A DNA stretch of 64,000 nucleotides from Marinobacter sp. F4218 (GTDB taxonomy: Bacteria > Pseudomonadota > Gammaproteobacteria > Pseudomonadales > Oleiphilaceae). Both the position numbers and the translations under genes were made by a program. This document shows, one piece after another, positions 55,834 through 64,000 of this stretch. The stretch is from contig NZ_JAHZIL010000004.1 in assembly GCF_019443085.1 (NCBI RefSeq), positions 124,001-188,000 of the forward strand, given 5' to 3'. The notes beneath the pieces are model-generated. The model was not told the DNA's origin. It saw only the letters and a list, made by a program, of their open reading frames with translations, and did not search any database. How positions within the stretch are numbered: position 1 is the stretch's first letter; the number at the start of each line of letters is the position of its first letter.

Positions 55834-56331
55834 TTAGATCAGGCCGGCATCCAGGCTGGCCGCCACATACAGGCCCAACTCCTGGCACTGCTCGGAAAAT
55901 TCCTCGCGGTATTCGCCGCGACAGATCAGCGGCTCCTGAATCCGCTTCCAGCGCAGGCCTGTTGCGATCGACTCGATGGCGCGATGGGTGCCGGTGCCAT
56001 CATGGCCCGCCCGGATGTAATAGGCAAAGGGCAGGCCCTGGGTGCGCTCCAGGCACGGATAATAGCTTCGGTCAAAGAAGTCCTTCAGCGCCCCGCTCAT
56101 GTAACCGAGGTTTTCAGTGGTCCCGAGGATAATGGCGTCGCAGGCGAGTACGTCCTCCGGGCCAGCATCCAGGGGCGCCAGAACGGTCACCTCTACATTC
56201 TCGATATCCGCATGCCGTGCGCCCTTCTCCACCGCCTCCCGCAGTTTGAGGGTATTCGGGGACGGCGCATGAGCCACGATCAATAATTTTTTGCTGTTTT
56301 CCACACTTTCTCCCGGATCGGTTCGCAGCAT
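55834..56331 (-). CDS. Flavodoxin-like NAD(P)H-type FMN-binding protein
   Basis: A 165-residue protein of the flavodoxin fold. The phosphate-binding loop is LLIVAHAPSPNT near residues 16-26, and GTTENLGYMSGALKDFFDRSYY corresponds to the second flavin loop. It has neither a signal peptide nor a membrane part. ATG 56331 has AGGGG six bases upstream. GTG 56304, with GGGAG, is an alternative, and an upstream in-frame ATG at 56448 would overlap the neighbouring gene. It probably acts as an NAD(P)H-quinone or azo reductase, or an electron carrier. The specific role is unknown. Confidence 0.82.
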   Translation of the reverse strand: MLRTDPGESVENSKKLLIVAHAPSPNTLKLREAVEKGARHADIENVEVTVLAPLDAGPEDVLACDAIILGTTENLGYMSGALKDFFDRSYYPCLERTQGLPFAYYIRAGHDGTGTHRAIESIATGLRWKRIQEPLICRGEYREEFSEQCQELGLYVAASLDAGLI

Positions 56332-56389
56332 TGATGCCCCTGCGATTACCGAATATGCAGCAGGGAAATCCAGGATCAGTGTAACAAAG

Positions 56390-58120
56390 TCAATTTTCCA
56401 GAACTTCCTGCAAGGGCTGGCCAACCGCGCCTGAAGGCGCTTTGGCACCGATCACAGCAGACAGTGTCGGGGCAATGTCATACGGCGCTACCGGTCGAGT
56501 GACGGTCCGGGCCTTCAGGCCGTATCCGGAAAAAATCACCGGCACGTGGGTGTCATAACGCCACGGTGACCCGTGAACCGAAGCCACCTCCAAGCCATCA
56601 AAATCGTTAATGAAGACGTTGGGGTTGAATACCACGTAGATGTCGCCCGAACGTTTCGGGTGGAAGTTATTCAGGACGGCATCGATGACCGGAACATTCG
56701 GGAATGCGCCCGACCGCAGGGCCGAGCTGGGAATTGCCACGGAGATACCCTCAAACTGCATCAGCGTCTCGGCAAGCGTCTGTTCGACAGCCACTTTATC
56801 CAGGCCTTCCTTCTCAATGATGTCATTATTGAGATACAGATAAGGCTGGAAGAACGCCTCGATCAGCTCCTCGCCGATGCCAAATTTCGTCTTCAGGGCT
56901 TCAATGGCCGGCGTTTTGTCCAGCGCCTCAACATCGAAATAGCTGGCGGTGGACACGCCGAGCTGGTTGAGATGGCCGGGGACCTCCGGTTGTCCGTGAT
57001 CCGCCGAGAGCACAATCAATGTGTTCTCAAGCCCCACGTGCTTGTCAACAAAGCCGAGCAGGTCCGCCAGGGTGCGGTCGAGACGAGCCATGTTGTCTTC
57101 GGCCTCCAGACTGGAGGCACCAAATATGTGACCAACGTAGTCGGTTGAGGAAAAACTGACCGCCAGGAAATCCGGCACATCGTCCTGCCCCAATTGCTCT
57201 TCAGTCAACAGCGCTTTTGCAAAATCGAGGGTCAGTTCATCTCCGGCCGGACTGAGGGTCAGGCGGGTGGTCATGTACTTATCGTCGGCCGCCCCCAAGG
57301 CGTGGGGAAACGCACGCCCGAAACCCGGGAAATCGGTCTCGAAGCCTTGATCATCAGCGCCGGCGAACTGGTAGGCATCCGGTTCAAGGAGCAGGTCCCA
57401 GGCTTTGCCCGCGTACTTGCCAACGGGCTTGCCCGCATTCCAGTCCGTCACCCACTGCGGGTACTCGTCATAGTAATAGGTGCTGGTAACAAACTCCCCG
57501 GTGGCCTTGGAGAACCAAAAAGCTTTCCCGGTCTGCCCCGCCAGCGTAACCGCGCCGCGATCTTTCACGGAAACGCCGAATATCTTCGAACGCCCATTGA
57601 AATAAATCGCCAGTTCATCGCTGAAGGTCGACGTCAGGATGGCGGTTGGTGACCGGCCATCCACCTTGGCGGCCTTCTGGGTCGGATCGATTTCAGTCTG
57701 TTCATCCACGTCAGCGCCCGCGGTCAGCAACCGATAGCGGGCGTCTTCGATGTTGTAGACCAGGCGCCCCAACTCACGGTCAAACCAGACATTCCCGATC
57801 ATCCCGTGGCGCGCCGGTACCGTGCCCGTGGCCAACGAGGCGTGGCCGACCACGGTCTCCGTGTTGGCGTGGCGGTAATTGGCGTTGGAATAGGTGATTC
57901 CATTGCTCCACAGGCGCTTGAAGCCATCCTCTCCCAGAACGGACGCGTAACGCTCCGGCAGATCGGCCCGTAGTGCATCCACGGTGATTTGCAGAATCAG
58001 TTTCGGGTGGCCGCCCCCGGCTTCTGCAGCGCCTGATACGCCGGGTGTCAGCCCGACGATCAGGACGGCAAGTGCAGGCCCGAGCACTACACGCGCCCAT
58101 CTATTTAGAACGTGCTTCAT
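56390..58120 (-). CDS. PafA-like alkaline phosphatase-superfamily enzyme
   Basis: A 576-residue secreted enzyme with a signal peptide (cut near SGA-AEA). The core has ILQITVDALRADL for metal binding, the nucleophile Thr89 in NTETVVGHASLATGT, and SADHGQPEVPGHL for the second metal site. Alkaline phosphatase PafA-type enzymes release phosphate from many monoesters. It lies 58 bases before the flavodoxin-like gene and follows the arylsulfatase on the same strand, so a sulfate/phosphate scavenging group is suggested. No PHO-box-like repeat is obvious upstream. Confidence 0.85.
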   Translation of the reverse strand: MKHVLNRWARVVLGPALAVLIVGLTPGVSGAAEAGGGHPKLILQITVDALRADLPERYASVLGEDGFKRLWSNGITYSNANYRHANTETVVGHASLATGTVPARHGMIGNVWFDRELGRLVYNIEDARYRLLTAGADVDEQTEIDPTQKAAKVDGRSPTAILTSTFSDELAIYFNGRSKIFGVSVKDRGAVTLAGQTGKAFWFSKATGEFVTSTYYYDEYPQWVTDWNAGKPVGKYAGKAWDLLLEPDAYQFAGADDQGFETDFPGFGRAFPHALGAADDKYMTTRLTLSPAGDELTLDFAKALLTEEQLGQDDVPDFLAVSFSSTDYVGHIFGASSLEAEDNMARLDRTLADLLGFVDKHVGLENTLIVLSADHGQPEVPGHLNQLGVSTASYFDVEALDKTPAIEALKTKFGIGEELIEAFFQPYLYLNNDIIEKEGLDKVAVEQTLAETLMQFEGISVAIPSSALRSGAFPNVPVIDAVLNNFHPKRSGDIYVVFNPNVFINDFDGLEVASVHGSPWRYDTHVPVIFSGYGLKARTVTRPVAPYDIAPTLSAVIGAKAPSGAVGQPLQEVLEN

Positions 58121-58185
58121 TCCAGTCCCCCAGTCGACCGGCGAAATAGTGCCCCTCGATTATCCAACGATAAGCGCGATCGGGA

Positions 58186-59730
58186 TTACCCGCCCTGATT
58201 TTCCTGCAACATTTCCAGGACCCGTTCCAGATTGAAGCTGCCGGGCTTCTGACGGGGAGGGAAATCTTTATAGGTCTCCAGATGCTGACTCACGTAAGCT
58301 GAGCCGGGCAGCAACAGGAATGCACGGTCAAAGCGCCACATCGCATACTTTTCAGAGTCATGGTCTGCCCGTTCAAACGGATCGCCGCGCATATCAAACA
58401 GCTTGGGCACGCGCAGGGTAACCATCGGCTCCTGCCACACTTCGAAACCGTGAGCTCGCTGCTCCATGAAGACCAGCTTCCAGCGGTCATAGCGCAGGCA
58501 CGCCAGGTCGCCATCATCGGTCCAGTAGAAAAATTCCTTGCGAGGGCCCTCTTCCACTTCGCCTTTGAAGTACGGCAACAGGTTGTAGCCATCCAGATGA
58601 ACCTTGAAATCCCTGCCATTGGCTTCGTGGCCTTCCAACAACTTTTCCTTGATGTCGGGCTCACCAACCGCCGCCAGGAGGGTAGGCAACATGTCTTCGT
58701 GGGAAAACACATCGTTGTATACGCTTCCGGGTTCGATCACGCCGGGCCATTTGATCAGTGTCGGCACGCGATAACCGCCGTCCCAGTTCGAGTTTTTCTC
58801 GTTGCGAAAAGGCGTCATGCCGCCATCGGGCCAGGCAAAGATTTCGGCACCATTGTCAGTGGAGTACATGATGATGGTGTTGTCTTCGAGCCCCAGTTCA
58901 CGCACCTTGGCGAGCAACTGGCCGACATGACCATCATGCTCGACCATACCGTCGGCATAGACACCCAGGCCGGTAACGCCTTCCGACGCTGGCTTAAGAT
59001 GGGTATTCACGTGCATGCGGGTGGAATTCCACCAGACAAAAAAGGGCTTATCGGCTCGGTGAGCACGGTCTATGAAATTCAGGGCGGCGCCTGTGACTTC
59101 GTCGTCGATGGTCTCCATCCGCTTTTTGGTCAGCGGACCGGTATCTTCGATGTCACCATCGGCAAAGCTCTTGATGACGCCCCGCGGCCCGAACTTCTTC
59201 TTGAACTCCGGGTTCTGCGGGTAATCCGGGTTCTCTGGCTCCTCCTCGGCGTTGAGGTGGTAGAGGTTGCCCAGGAACTCATCAAAACCATGGTTGGTTG
59301 GCAGCATTTCATCCAGATCCCCCAGATGATTCTTGCCAAATTGCCCGGTCATGTAACCATGGTTTTTAAGCAATTCTGCGATGGTGGGGTCTTTTTCCGA
59401 CAGACCTTCCTTTGCGCCCGGAAGCCCGACTTTCAGCAACCCGGTTCGGTACGGACTCTGTCCGGTAATGAAGGCCGCACGTCCGGCGGTGCAACTCTGT
59501 TGCCCGTACCAGTCGGTAAACAAGGCGCCTTCTTTGGCAATGCTGTCGATGTTGGGCGTCTGATAGCCCATCATTCCCCGATGGTAGACACTGGGGTTCG
59601 ACCAGCCGATGTCATCACCCCAGATGATCAATATGTTCGGCTTTTCCGACTGGGCATAAGTGAGGGTGGAGCATAGAGCGAAGAGTGCAAGAAGGCACAG
59701 CTTCAGGGGAGCGTAATGCGGCGTTTTCAT
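58186..59730 (-). CDS. Arylsulfatase, C-T-A-G-R active-site variant
   Basis: A 514-residue secreted sulfatase (signal peptide ending TYA-QSE). The N-terminal metal site is PNILIIWGDDIGWSN. The formylglycine motif, normally C-x-P-S-R, is CTAGR with Cys80. Some arylsulfatases use C-x-A-x-R, so activity after conversion by a formylglycine-generating enzyme is still likely. A maturation gene is not found in this window. It lies 65 bases upstream of the PafA-like gene and has a promoter and leader hairpin of its own. Confidence 0.88.
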   Translation of the reverse strand: MKTPHYAPLKLCLLALFALCSTLTYAQSEKPNILIIWGDDIGWSNPSVYHRGMMGYQTPNIDSIAKEGALFTDWYGQQSCTAGRAAFITGQSPYRTGLLKVGLPGAKEGLSEKDPTIAELLKNHGYMTGQFGKNHLGDLDEMLPTNHGFDEFLGNLYHLNAEEEPENPDYPQNPEFKKKFGPRGVIKSFADGDIEDTGPLTKKRMETIDDEVTGAALNFIDRAHRADKPFFVWWNSTRMHVNTHLKPASEGVTGLGVYADGMVEHDGHVGQLLAKVRELGLEDNTIIMYSTDNGAEIFAWPDGGMTPFRNEKNSNWDGGYRVPTLIKWPGVIEPGSVYNDVFSHEDMLPTLLAAVGEPDIKEKLLEGHEANGRDFKVHLDGYNLLPYFKGEVEEGPRKEFFYWTDDGDLACLRYDRWKLVFMEQRAHGFEVWQEPMVTLRVPKLFDMRGDPFERADHDSEKYAMWRFDRAFLLLPGSAYVSQHLETYKDFPPRQKPGSFNLERVLEMLQENQGG

Positions 59731-59782
59731 GGGGATACCCTGGTTTGGTTGAAGATCCTTTTAACCAAACAATCACCACTAC

Positions 59783-59805
59783 GGCCCCGCGTTTCTAGCG
59801 GGGCC
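59783..59805 (-). promoter_or_regulatory. Leader stem-loop of the arylsulfatase transcript
   Basis: GGCCCCGC, loop GTTTCTA, GCGGGGCC: a perfect eight-base stem in the 5' leader between the predicted promoter and the arylsulfatase ATG. No T run, so it is more likely an mRNA structure than a terminator. Confidence 0.55.
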
Positions 59806-59825
59806 ACTACCCGGATCGTCTTATC

Positions 59826-59855
59826 TGTGTATAACACACAATCCTTGCTTTTCAA
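59826..59855 (-). promoter_or_regulatory. Promoter of the arylsulfatase gene with an overlapping palindrome
   Basis: On the minus strand: TTGAAA at 59855-59850, 16-base spacer, TATACA at 59833-59828. A perfect palindrome TGTGT-ATA-ACACA at 59826-59838 covers the -10 element and could be an operator. Confidence 0.55.
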
Positions 59856-59937
59856 GTCGGCGGCATCCCCGGCAAGACAGGTACGTCGAGACGAAAGGGA
59901 TCGAAAATCGGAGGGATGGACTGGACTGGAAGGGAGC

Positions 59938-59969
59938 ATGGGCAGCAGGAAATGCGTCCTGCTGCCCAT
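59938..59969 (-). repeat. Strong stem-loop downstream of recA
   Basis: A perfect 13-base stem beginning ATGGGCAGCAGGA with a six-base loop, 18 bases past the recA stop. No T run follows on either strand. It may define or protect the recA transcript end. Confidence 0.65.
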
Positions 59970-59987
59970 TCTTGGACGGACAGTTAG

Positions 59988-61034
59988 TTAGAGCAGTTCG
60001 CCATTTGCTTCAGCCGGGGCTTCCTCGGCCTTCTCTTTTTTCTCCGGCTTTGGCATCAGCTTGTCACGGACCTTGGCTTCAATTTCCGTGGCCAGATCCA
60101 GGTTCTCTTCCAGGAACTTGCAGGCGTTGGCCTTGCCCTGGCCAATCTTGTCGCCGTTGTAGGCATACCAGGCACCGGATTTGTCCACGAAGCCTTCTTT
60201 CACACCCATGTCCAGAACCTCGGCCATGTGGTAGATACCCTTGCCGTACATGATCTGGAATTCGGCCTGGCGGAACGGCGGCGCCACCTTGTTCTTGACC
60301 ACTTTCACGCGGGTTTCGTTACCCACCACTTCGTCGCCATCCTTCACGGAACCGATGCGACGGATATCCAGACGCACAGAAGAGTAGAATTTCAGGGCGT
60401 TACCACCGGTCGTGGTTTCCGGGCTGCCGAACATAACACCAATCTTCATTCGAATCTGATTGATAAAGATCATCAGACAGTTGGCGTGCTTGACGTTACC
60501 GGTGAGTTTGCGCAAGGCCTGAGACATCAAACGCGCCTGAAGCCCCACGTGACTGTCGCCCATTTCGCCTTCGATCTCCGCTTTCGGCGTCAGAGCTGCG
60601 ACGGAGTCCACGATGATCACGTCAACGGCGTTGGAGCGAACCAGCATATCAGCGATTTCCAGTGCCTGTTCGCCGGTATCCGGCTGGGACACCAGCAGGT
60701 CGTCGACATTCACGCCCAGCTTTTCAGCGTAAATCGGATCAAGTGCGTGCTCCGCATCGACAAAGGCACAGGTTTTTCCCTGCTTCTGGGCTTCAGCGAT
60801 GACCTGGAGGGTCAGCGTGGTTTTACCGGAACTTTCCGGGCCGTAGATCTCACAGATCCGCCCATAGGGAAGGCCGCCAATACCCAGGGCAACGTCGAGT
60901 CCGAGAGAACCGGTGGATACCGCAGGAATGGCTTCACGGGGCTGATCGCCCATTTTCATGACGGCGCCCTTGCCGAACTGGCGCTCAATCTGACCCAGTG
61001 CTGCGCTTAGTGCTTTCTTGCGGTTGTCTTCCAT
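59988..61034 (-). CDS. recA: Recombinase RecA
   Basis: A 348-residue RecA. The Walker A motif GPESSGKT is at 65-72, Walker B is [12 protein letters not shown], and the L2 loop is [16 protein letters not shown]. The acidic/lysine-rich C-terminal tail is normal. The start is ATG 61034 with AGAGGG nine bases upstream. An in-frame extension to 61073 lacks family residues. Expression is expected to be SOS-controlled from a perfect LexA box about 100 bases upstream. There is no recX directly downstream, as is common in many related genomes. Confidence 0.98.
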   Translation of the reverse strand: MEDNRKKALSAALGQIERQFGKGAVMKMGDQPREAIPAVSTGSLGLDVALGIGGLPYGRICEIYGPESSGKTTLTLQVIAEAQKQGKTCAFVDAEHALDPIYAEKLGVNVDDLLVSQPDTGEQALEIADMLVRSNAVDVIIVDSVAALTPKAEIEGEMGDSHVGLQARLMSQALRKLTGNVKHANCLMIFINQIRMKIGVMFGSPETTTGGNALKFYSSVRLDIRRIGSVKDGDEVVGNETRVKVVKNKVAPPFRQAEFQIMYGKGIYHMAEVLDMGVKEGFVDKSGAWYAYNGDKIGQGKANACKFLEENLDLATEIEAKVRDKLMPKPEKKEKAEEAPAEANGELL

Positions 61035-61131
61035 CAGTGCAAACCCTCTGTCGCCGTAGCCACCGGTCGTCACTTAACGCCGGTCGCAGAATTTTGGAGC
61101 GGGAACTTGTACAGCAGATACAGCAAATTCC

Positions 61132-61147
61132 CTGTATATTTGAACAG
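61132..61147. promoter_or_regulatory. LexA (SOS) box upstream of recA
   Basis: CTGT-ATATTTGA-ACAG, a perfect match to the gammaproteobacterial CTGT-N8-ACAG site, 98 bases before the recA ATG and within the pncC-recA interval. Confidence 0.92.
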
Positions 61148-61231
61148 TATTAAAACATAACCCGATGAGGAGACCAACCCCCTCTTTCACGAAACTGACC
61201 CGAGGCTTCCGCCAGTCCCATCTGACGCCAT

Positions 61232-61732
61232 TCAGGATGCGCCCAGGAAATCACTGACCCCCTGCAACGCAAAGAGCACCGCCTGGCGCCGAACCTGGTC
61301 CCGGTCACCTGGAAAATGGGCCACCACGGCTTCCGTGGATGCCTGGCCTCGGCCCCAGGCAAACCACACCGTGCCCACAGGCTTATCTTCGCTGCCACCG
61401 CCCGGACCCGCGACACCACTGATGGCCACAGCCACATCCGCACCGGTCACCGCCAGCGCACCGGCAACCATTTCCCGAACCACCGGTTCACTTACGGCAC
61501 CGTGGTCAGCCAGTGATTGGCCGCTTACGCCCAGCAACCCTTCCTTGGCACTGTTGCTGTACGTTACCAGGCCTCCCAACACATACGCGGAGGAACCCGC
61601 CCTGTCCGTCAACACCTTGGCTACCCAGCCTCCGGTGCAGCTCTCGGCCGTGACAACCATACGTCCCTGCCGCTCCAGCAGTTTGCCAAGGCGGGCCCCC
61701 GCCTCAGACAATTCCTGATCACTGGCGGTCAT
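61232..61732 (-). CDS. pncC: Nicotinamide-nucleotide amidase (CinA family)
   Basis: A 166-residue CinA C-terminal-domain protein with [21 protein letters not shown] near the start and [23 protein letters not shown] later. It converts nicotinamide mononucleotide to nicotinate mononucleotide in pyridine salvage. AAGGAG stands seven bases before the ATG. It is the standard gene upstream of recA in pseudomonads and relatives, and is divergent from mutS. Confidence 0.94.
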   Translation of the reverse strand: MTASDQELSEAGARLGKLLERQGRMVVTAESCTGGWVAKVLTDRAGSSAYVLGGLVTYSNSAKEGLLGVSGQSLADHGAVSEPVVREMVAGALAVTGADVAVAISGVAGPGGGSEDKPVGTVWFAWGRGQASTEAVVAHFPGDRDQVRRQAVLFALQGVSDFLGAS

Positions 61733-61813
61733 AATGATCTCCTTCGTTTCATCCGGGGCGTTATTTTCTTACAATTCACGCCTTCATCCAAAGCAAGGCA
61801 ATCCGGACCGTCC

Positions 61814-64000
61814 ATGTCAGCAGCCCAGACCGATCTCTCCAAGCACACCCCCATGATGCAGCAGTACCTGAAGATCAAGGGGCAGCATCCCAACGAGCTG
61901 GTGTTCTACCGCATGGGGGACTTCTACGAGCTGTTTTATGAAGACGCCAAGAAAGCCGCCGAGCTGATGGACATCACATTGACAGCTCGCGGGCAATCCG
62001 GCGGCAACCCGATCCCCATGGCCGGCATCCCGTTCCATTCATCTGAGGGATACATTGCCCGGCTGGTGCGGGCGGGTCAATCCATCGCCATCTGCGAACA
62101 GATTGGCGATCCGGCCACCAGTAAAGGCCCGGTCGATCGCCAGGTGGTTCGAATTGTCACGCCGGGCACACTCAGTGACGATGCCTATCTGGAGGACCGT
62201 CGCGACAATCTGCTGGTAGCCATTTACAGCCATCGCGAACAATTCGGCTTTGCCTCGCTGGATATTTCCAGCGGCCGCTTTGCGGTCTCTGAGCTGGACG
62301 ACCTGGAAGCCCTGCAGGGCGAACTCCAGCGCGTGCGTCCGGCGGAAATCCTGATAAGCGAGGACTTCCCTTACGAAGAGGTGCTGGAGGGTTACACCGG
62401 CGTTCGCCGCCAGGGGCCCTGGCTGTTCGAATCCGATACGGCACGCCGGGTCATCACACACCAGCTGCAGGTGCGGGACCTGACCGGGTTCGGCTGCGAG
62501 GACCTGACCCTGGCCATCTGCGCTGCCGGCTGCCTGCTGCAGTATGCCAAGGAAACCCAACGCACCGCCCTGCCCCACATCCGGAAACTGACCCGGGAAC
62601 GGCGGGATGAAGCGGTCATCCTGGATGCCGCCAGCCGCCGCAACCTCGAGATCGACTCCAACCTGATGGGCGGCCACCTGCATACGCTGGCCTGGGTAAT
62701 GGATCGCACTGCCACCTCCATGGGCGGCCGGGAGCTGCGGCGCTGGCTCAATCGCCCACTGCGCGACGTGACTGTGGTCTCCCAGCGCCAACAGGCGGTA
62801 TCGGCGTTGCTGGACGGCTTTCATTATGAGCCGGTGCACGACCTGCTGAAGGCGGTCGGAGACATTGAACGGGTGCTCGCCCGGGTCGCCCTGCGCTCGG
62901 CCCGCCCCCGGGACCTGGCCCGGTTGCGGGATGCCTTCCAGGCGTTGCCCAGCCTTCAGGAAACCCTGAAACCGGTCAATTCCCATCACATTGTGAAGCT
63001 GGCGACCATCATCGGCGAATACCCGGAGCTGGCTGACCTGCTTGAACGGTCCATCATCGACAATCCGCCCGTGGTTATCCGTGACGGCGGCGTTATCCGT
63101 GAGGGCTTTGACGAGGAACTGGACGACCTACGCAACATCAGCGAGAACGCGGGCCAGTACCTGCTGGACGTGGAAACCCGGGAACGGGACCGTACCAGTA
63201 TCAGCACCCTCAAGGTGGGCTACAACCGGGTGCACGGCTACTACATCGAAATCAGCCGGGCCCAGTCCGACCAGGCTCCGGTGGATTACATTCGGCGCCA
63301 GACCCTGAAAAACGCGGAACGGTTTATCACCCCGGAACTGAAAGAGTTCGAGGACAAGGCCCTGAGCGCCAAGAGCCGCGCGCTGGCCCGTGAAAAGGCC
63401 CTTTACGATGAGGTCCTGGAAGCGGTCGCCGAGCAGCTGGCGCCACTTCAGGATGCTGCCCAGGCTCTGGCCGAGCTGGACGTCCTGAGCAACTTTGCCG
63501 AACGGGCCACCACCCTGCGCCTTGCGGCACCGGAATTCAGTGAATCACCGGGTTTTGATATCGAAGAGGGCCGCCATCCGGTGGTGGAGCAGCTGCTGGA
63601 TGAACCCTTTGTGCCCAACGACCTGCTGATGGATACCCAGCGTCGTATGCTGGTGATCACCGGCCCGAACATGGGCGGTAAGTCCACCTACATGCGTCAG
63701 GCCGCGCTGATTGCCCTGCTGGCCTACACCGGCAGTTTCGTACCGGCCAACCGCGCGGTTCTGGGGCCCGTCGACCGGATTTTCACCCGCATGGGCTCCT
63801 CCGATGACATTGCCGGCGGTCGCTCCACGTTTATGGTGGAAATGACTGAAACCGCCAATATCCTCCACAATGCCACGGAGTTCAGCCTGGTGCTGATGGA
63901 TGAGGTGGGCCGCGGTACCAGCACCTTCGATGGGCTTTCCCTGGCCTGGGCCACGGCCGAACACCTGGCAAAAAACATTCGCTGCTACACCCTGTTCGCC
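61814..64000 (+). CDS. mutS: DNA mismatch repair protein MutS (3' end outside the window)
   Basis: Open for 729 codons from ATG 61814 to the right edge, without a stop. It has the mismatch-reading [12 protein letters not shown] (Phe-x-Glu) near residue 36, the connector, lever and clamp domains, and the ATPase [13 protein letters not shown] near residue 617 with [14 protein letters not shown] following. About 130-150 residues of the C-terminal end are outside the window. It pairs divergently with pncC, an arrangement common in related genomes. Confidence 0.97.
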   Translation, partial: MSAAQTDLSKHTPMMQQYLKIKGQHPNELVFYRMGDFYELFYEDAKKAAELMDITLTARGQSGGNPIPMAGIPFHSSEGYIARLVRAGQSIAICEQIGDPATSKGPVDRQVVRIVTPGTLSDDAYLEDRRDNLLVAIYSHREQFGFASLDISSGRFAVSELDDLEALQGELQRVRPAEILISEDFPYEEVLEGYTGVRRQGPWLFESDTARRVITHQLQVRDLTGFGCEDLTLAICAAGCLLQYAKETQRTALPHIRKLTRERRDEAVILDAASRRNLEIDSNLMGGHLHTLAWVMDRTATSMGGRELRRWLNRPLRDVTVVSQRQQAVSALLDGFHYEPVHDLLKAVGDIERVLARVALRSARPRDLARLRDAFQALPSLQETLKPVNSHHIVKLATIIGEYPELADLLERSIIDNPPVVIRDGGVIREGFDEELDDLRNISENAGQYLLDVETRERDRTSISTLKVGYNRVHGYYIEISRAQSDQAPVDYIRRQTLKNAERFITPELKEFEDKALSAKSRALAREKALYDEVLEAVAEQLAPLQDAAQALAELDVLSNFAERATTLRLAAPEFSESPGFDIEEGRHPVVEQLLDEPFVPNDLLMDTQRRMLVITGPNMGGKSTYMRQAALIALLAYTGSFVPANRAVLGPVDRIFTRMGSSDDIAGGRSTFMVEMTETANILHNATEFSLVLMDEVGRGTSTFDGLSLAWATAEHLAKNIRCYTLFA

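Noticed and set aside
62039..62989. A 316-codon minus-strand open frame
   Set aside because: It lies within mutS on the other strand, whose motifs are intact.

Overview
The window looks like a stretch of chromosome from a marine gammaproteobacterium close to Marinobacter. The inference rests on moderately GC-rich DNA, a gene order around pepN, yeaC, rhomboid and nadK that resembles Pseudomonas, and the accessory set: a VolA/Pla-type lipase, a Pla/acylase lipoprotein pair, TAXI-TRAP, a DUF1329/YCF48/RND group, three AraC regulators with an N-terminal ligand domain, and lipid and fatty-acid enzymes. I see no insertion sequence, prophage, CRISPR array or attachment site. Nearly all of the DNA is packed with chromosomal genes, and the last gene, mutS, runs off the right edge.

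Layout. 1-6130: a surface lipase lipoprotein converging on a penicillin/AHL-acylase-type lipoprotein. 6131-11600: an alpha-methylacyl-CoA racemase-like gene divergent from an AraC regulator, then rmuC with a periplasmic hypothetical, and a small orphan. 11779-15039: a tight three-gene cassette of retropepsin-like RimB lipoprotein, inactive transglutaminase with seven membrane helices, and RimK-like ATP-grasp ligase. 15106-19426: a BCCT carrier, a membrane-anchored FMN glutamate-synthase-like protein, tRNA-Pro(GGG) and a Sel1-repeat protein. 19526-26921 (minus strand): the classical thrS-infC-rpmI-rplT-pheS-pheT-ihfA-merR group, with an ATT-started infC, a terminator/attenuator before pheS, and a hairpin in the thrS leader that imitates the tRNA-Thr(GGU) anticodon arm. 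27084-30753: a TAXI-TRAP uptake system. 30939-36048: RND exporter, YCF48-like propeller and DUF1329 protein.

36225-44425: pepN, a DUF2797 protein, yeaC, rhomboid protease, metallophosphoesterase, nadK and a coiled-coil protein. A likely Fur-controlled small RNA lies between yeaC and the rhomboid gene. 44620-50453: fadH with a divergent AraC regulator, a 28-residue acidic microprotein gene behind tRNA-Asp(GTC), and another AraC regulator divergent from a MaoC hydratase. 50473-55209: a LonB-like protease followed by a FixJ-type regulator and a REC-PAS histidine kinase. 55430-59730: PilZ-like protein, flavodoxin-like protein, PafA-type phosphatase and arylsulfatase. 59988-64000: recA with a perfect LexA box, pncC, and divergent mutS.

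The best candidates for new biology are the Fur-box small RNA at 40157-40245, the tRNA-Asp/acidic microprotein unit at 47885-48250, and the retropepsin/7TM/ATP-grasp cassette, whose families are known but whose substrate is not. All function calls come from reading translated sequence and motifs by eye. No database search was run.
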